Assembly (NCBI GenBank): GCA_030737875.1
Contig: CM060925.1
Span: 479,011,514 to 479,075,513, forward strand
Source: Allium sativum
Lineage: Eukaryota > Streptophyta > Magnoliopsida > Asparagales > Amaryllidaceae
Reading direction: 5' to 3'
DNA: 64,000 bases
The notes beneath the pieces are model-generated. The model did no database searches. It saw only the letters and a list, made by a program, of their open reading frames with translations, and had not been told where the DNA came from. The translations under genes were made by a program, and so were the position numbers. This document shows, piece by piece, positions 61,801-64,000 of this stretch (position 1 is the stretch's first letter; each line of letters opens with the position of its first letter).

Positions 61801-62335
61801 GTCAAACGCGTTTTCCTTTTCCACGCCCGCATATTGATTCGAAAAATTATGAAATTTGGAATCTAGAAATAACTTGACACTGCGGATCCAACAAAAGTGG
61901 TTTCATCGGAATCCGAGGTCGTGTGCAAAATTTCCATTTTTAAGGGCCTGAATTCCATAATGACTATTCAGAATCTTCAACTGGACATATCTTTTGATTC
62001 CCGCTATGAAATTTCGATTTGTCGGATTCGTTGGAAAGATATTCACGAATAGATCCTATTATTTTTGGTTTCACTAAATCTAGTTTATTTTGCACCCGGT
62101 ATGTTCAATTGAAGTTTGAAATCGAGTTATCGAACTACCGCGCCATTTTCAATTCTATTTATATATATAAATAAAATTATATTCTAACGACGACGCGTAT
62201 AATATATACGTTCGAATTATATTCAAAATAAATTTTCGTCGATATTATTTAAAATAACCTATTTTAAATGTTCCAAATTCGCTAAAATTGCCAAAATAAA
62301 AATTTTAAACTAGCCCAGATTTTCGGGTTATTACA
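55882..62335 (-). repeat. Right (5') LTR of inner element, 6.45 kb
   Basis: Same order of internal repeats as the left LTR: 27-bp minisatellite 58853-59217 (13 units), TA microsatellite about 60211-60236, 34-bp minisatellite 60362-60690, GC-rich leader 60955-61440 with G runs at 61131-61142, 61203-61217 and 61391-61409. Confidence 0.9.
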
Positions 62336-62340
62336 CTATA
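62336..62340. repeat. Target site duplication CTATA (right)
   Basis: Matches 48497-48501. Confidence 0.95.
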
Positions 62341-63737
62341 ATCAAATAGGACCAAAAGATTCTTGTTTCAAAGAATTTCGACTTATTTTGAATTCTATAC
62401 ATTCATTTAAACTTCAATTCGGAAAAATTACGAACTACCGCTACGCGACGAGCTCATTTTTAATTAATTTAATTAATTCATTCAACCATCGTTAAATTTA
62501 TAATTATAAGCCTGTTCACTTATATTTTCACCAAACTAAACATTAATATCAATACATTTAGTGTATTACTAAATAATTTGCTTAATTGATTCAGTTAATT
62601 CATGTTACTTAGCATAACATAACTAAGTATATATCGTTTATTACATCTCTTAAATTTTATTTATATATATAACTAATCAATTTTTTTTTTACATTCACTA
62701 TCCATTCAAATACTTGTGCACTATTTAATTGCTTATTCTTATAACATTTAACTTCTTAATTAATTGATAAGTTATTCATGCTATAGAAAAGAATTGATTA
62801 TTACACAAGTTCAATGGTTATATTATCCAACTCTAAAGAATTTTATTTTAATTTTAACTTATTTTAATTATAGCTCTCTTATATTCATAATATTCAGAAG
62901 TGTCTAAGAATTAAGTTCATTTCCTTTCATTAATTATTCAAGAATTAAATTTCAGGTTTCTATTCAAATCATTTTTTTTTTGAAATGTTTCATATAATAT
63001 ATCTTTTACATAAAACCGTACTATAAAAGGATTTAAACAAAATTCAATTTCGTAAAACAAGTACAAAATATTAAATGTCTCCCTCCTTAGACTCTTGAAA
63101 ATAAACATCGATGATGCATGCACTCATAATCGAAATCACTTCCAAAGACAAGAGGGTATACACTTTTTTTTCCAATAACTCATTTAAAACAATTTCTATA
63201 TGAAACAACTTTTAAAATATAAATATATCATTTCAAACCATTTGCAAATCAATATTACAAAATCTACCAAAATTAAATTATCAAATTCCTATTTTACTTC
63301 TTATTTCATTATTAATAAATTTTGAATATTTGATTTTCAATTTATTTTAAATATTTATCTCTTAAACCATTCAATAACCAATAGTTTTAAATTATTGATT
63401 AATCGAGTAATAATAGATGAAAATTTAACATTAGCATCAACAAAATCAAAATTCATATATTTCAAATAATTCTATATATAAATAAAATATAATTCAAAAA
63501 AATATTATGTCAATGAATCCTATTCGAGTGTTTAGAAATCCCTATCGATGCCTTGGCGTCCCAAGTACCGGCCAGAATTCATAAATACTCAACAGAAAAA
63601 ATTAACACAATTTAAACCATTTTTATTTCAAATTACAAGTACGCTCTTTCATATACACTCCAACTCATTCTAGGGCGTTTTATCCCTATCTCTAATGTGT
63701 TAATCCCAAATAGAGCTAAGGTTTCCGATAAACCAAA
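62341..63737 (-). other. Interior of outer element, right part
   Basis: AT-rich, no gag domain or zinc knuckle seen. Ends in a leader shared with the inner element. Confidence 0.7.
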
Positions 63738-63749
63738 GCTCTGATATCA
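63738..63749 (-). other. Primer binding site of outer element
   Basis: The minus strand reads TGATATCAGAGC, one change from the tRNA-Met type, two bases from the LTR. Confidence 0.85.
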
Positions 63750-63751
63750 AA

Positions 63752-64000
63752 TGTAACATCCTTTTTATTTATCGTTCAAATCAACAATGATCCTCAATGT
63801 CGACTTAAACAAATCAAAAATACAGATAGTTATTGGGATTTCTATAAGAAAACGAAGAGAAGAAGAAAAATAAAGACAGAATCTCACAGCGGAAGGACAA
63901 AATATAATAACTAAATAGTAGTTCATGAAGCTGCAAAACATACATTTGATTATACATTTACAACGATTATCAGAGTTAACTGTCATAAACATACCAACAT
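63752..64000 (-). repeat. Right (5') LTR of outer element, partial
   Basis: Aligns with 43212-43460 at roughly 90% identity. Cut by the window end. Confidence 0.9.

Larger units (their letters stand above)
48502..62335 (-). mobile_element. Inner non-autonomous LTR element with giant LTRs
   Basis: 13,834 bp: LTRs of 6,351 and 6,454 bp around only 1,029 bp of interior. The 5-bp duplication CTATA, LTR edges TGTGAGGACCCG and GGTTATTACA, a PBS and a PPT are all present, so this was a genuine retrotransposition. No gag or pol. It resembles large retrotransposon derivatives in lacking genes, but here the LTRs make up about 93% of the length. LTRs look about 97% alike in sampled stretches. Confidence 0.9.
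43212..64000 (-). mobile_element. Outer non-autonomous LTR element (runs past window end)
   Basis: Left LTR 43212-47516, PPT next to it, PBS next to the right LTR, which starts at 63752. The interior without the nested element is about 2.4 kb and holds no gag or pol. The two LTR starts differ at roughly one base in ten over the 249 bp that can be compared, so it is older than the element nested in it. Orientation from PBS and PPT is minus. Confidence 0.85.

Overview
This window is intergenic, transposon-built DNA from a flowering plant, probably a eudicot. The evidence is plant-type LTR retrotransposons primed by initiator tRNA-Met, a plant PIF/Harbinger transposase with its Myb-like partner ORF, a plant mobile domain (PMD) gene, GT-AG introns and strong AT richness. 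I see no certain host gene, rRNA, tRNA or CRISPR array. Species cannot be named from this sequence.

Region 1 (1-32065) is a cluster of PIF/Harbinger-type DNA transposons. Harbinger-A (398-8394) and Harbinger-B are roughly 8 kb relatives with the same gene order: a minus-strand GRF zinc-finger gene (GRF1) at the left end, two plus-strand GRF genes (GRF2, GRF3), a plus-strand DDE transposase, and a minus-strand two-exon Myb-like ORF1 at the right end. Harbinger-B is in two pieces: 25516-32062, and an inverted piece at 8398-9660 plus 21421-21440. The pieces meet as exact halves of one GRF1 gene, split at a shared TTA/TAA trinucleotide and each joined to a Harbinger-like terminus. That is the signature of an inversion made by transposase acting on ends of two different elements. 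Inside the inverted stretch lies a smaller element with related ends (21447-25512) carrying a decayed PMD gene and an unknown ORF; another element of that type ends at 391. Six arrays of a 27-30 bp palindrome built on TAACGGCAAA sit upstream of ORF1, GRF1/GRF2 and PMD genes in both element classes, usually with a TAGCCGTTG/CAACGGCTA hairpin. They look like a shared control or transposase-complex binding module.

Region 2 (9661-21420) is a recent Ty3/gypsy (Tekay/Del-like) retrotransposon on the minus strand, inserted near the Harbinger-B terminus, with a 5-bp target duplication (CTGTT), 3.3-kb LTRs, PBS and PPT. Its gag-pol is almost one open frame. However, the RT catalytic DD box is replaced by a local duplication, and a TAA stop follows the first integrase aspartate.

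Region 3 (about 32.1-43.2 kb) is eroded repeat DNA: probable remains of a plus-strand LTR retrotransposon with a PBS-like site at 35.05 kb, then LTR-like sequence starting TGTAACGACCCGG at 38362.

Region 4 (43212-64000) is a nest of two minus-strand, protein-less LTR elements. The outer one has a 4.3-kb left LTR and its right LTR runs off the window. The inner one (48502-62335, duplication CTATA) has LTRs of about 6.4 kb around only 1.03 kb of interior. Both keep a tRNA-Met-type PBS and a polypurine tract, so they could only have moved using enzymes supplied by other elements.
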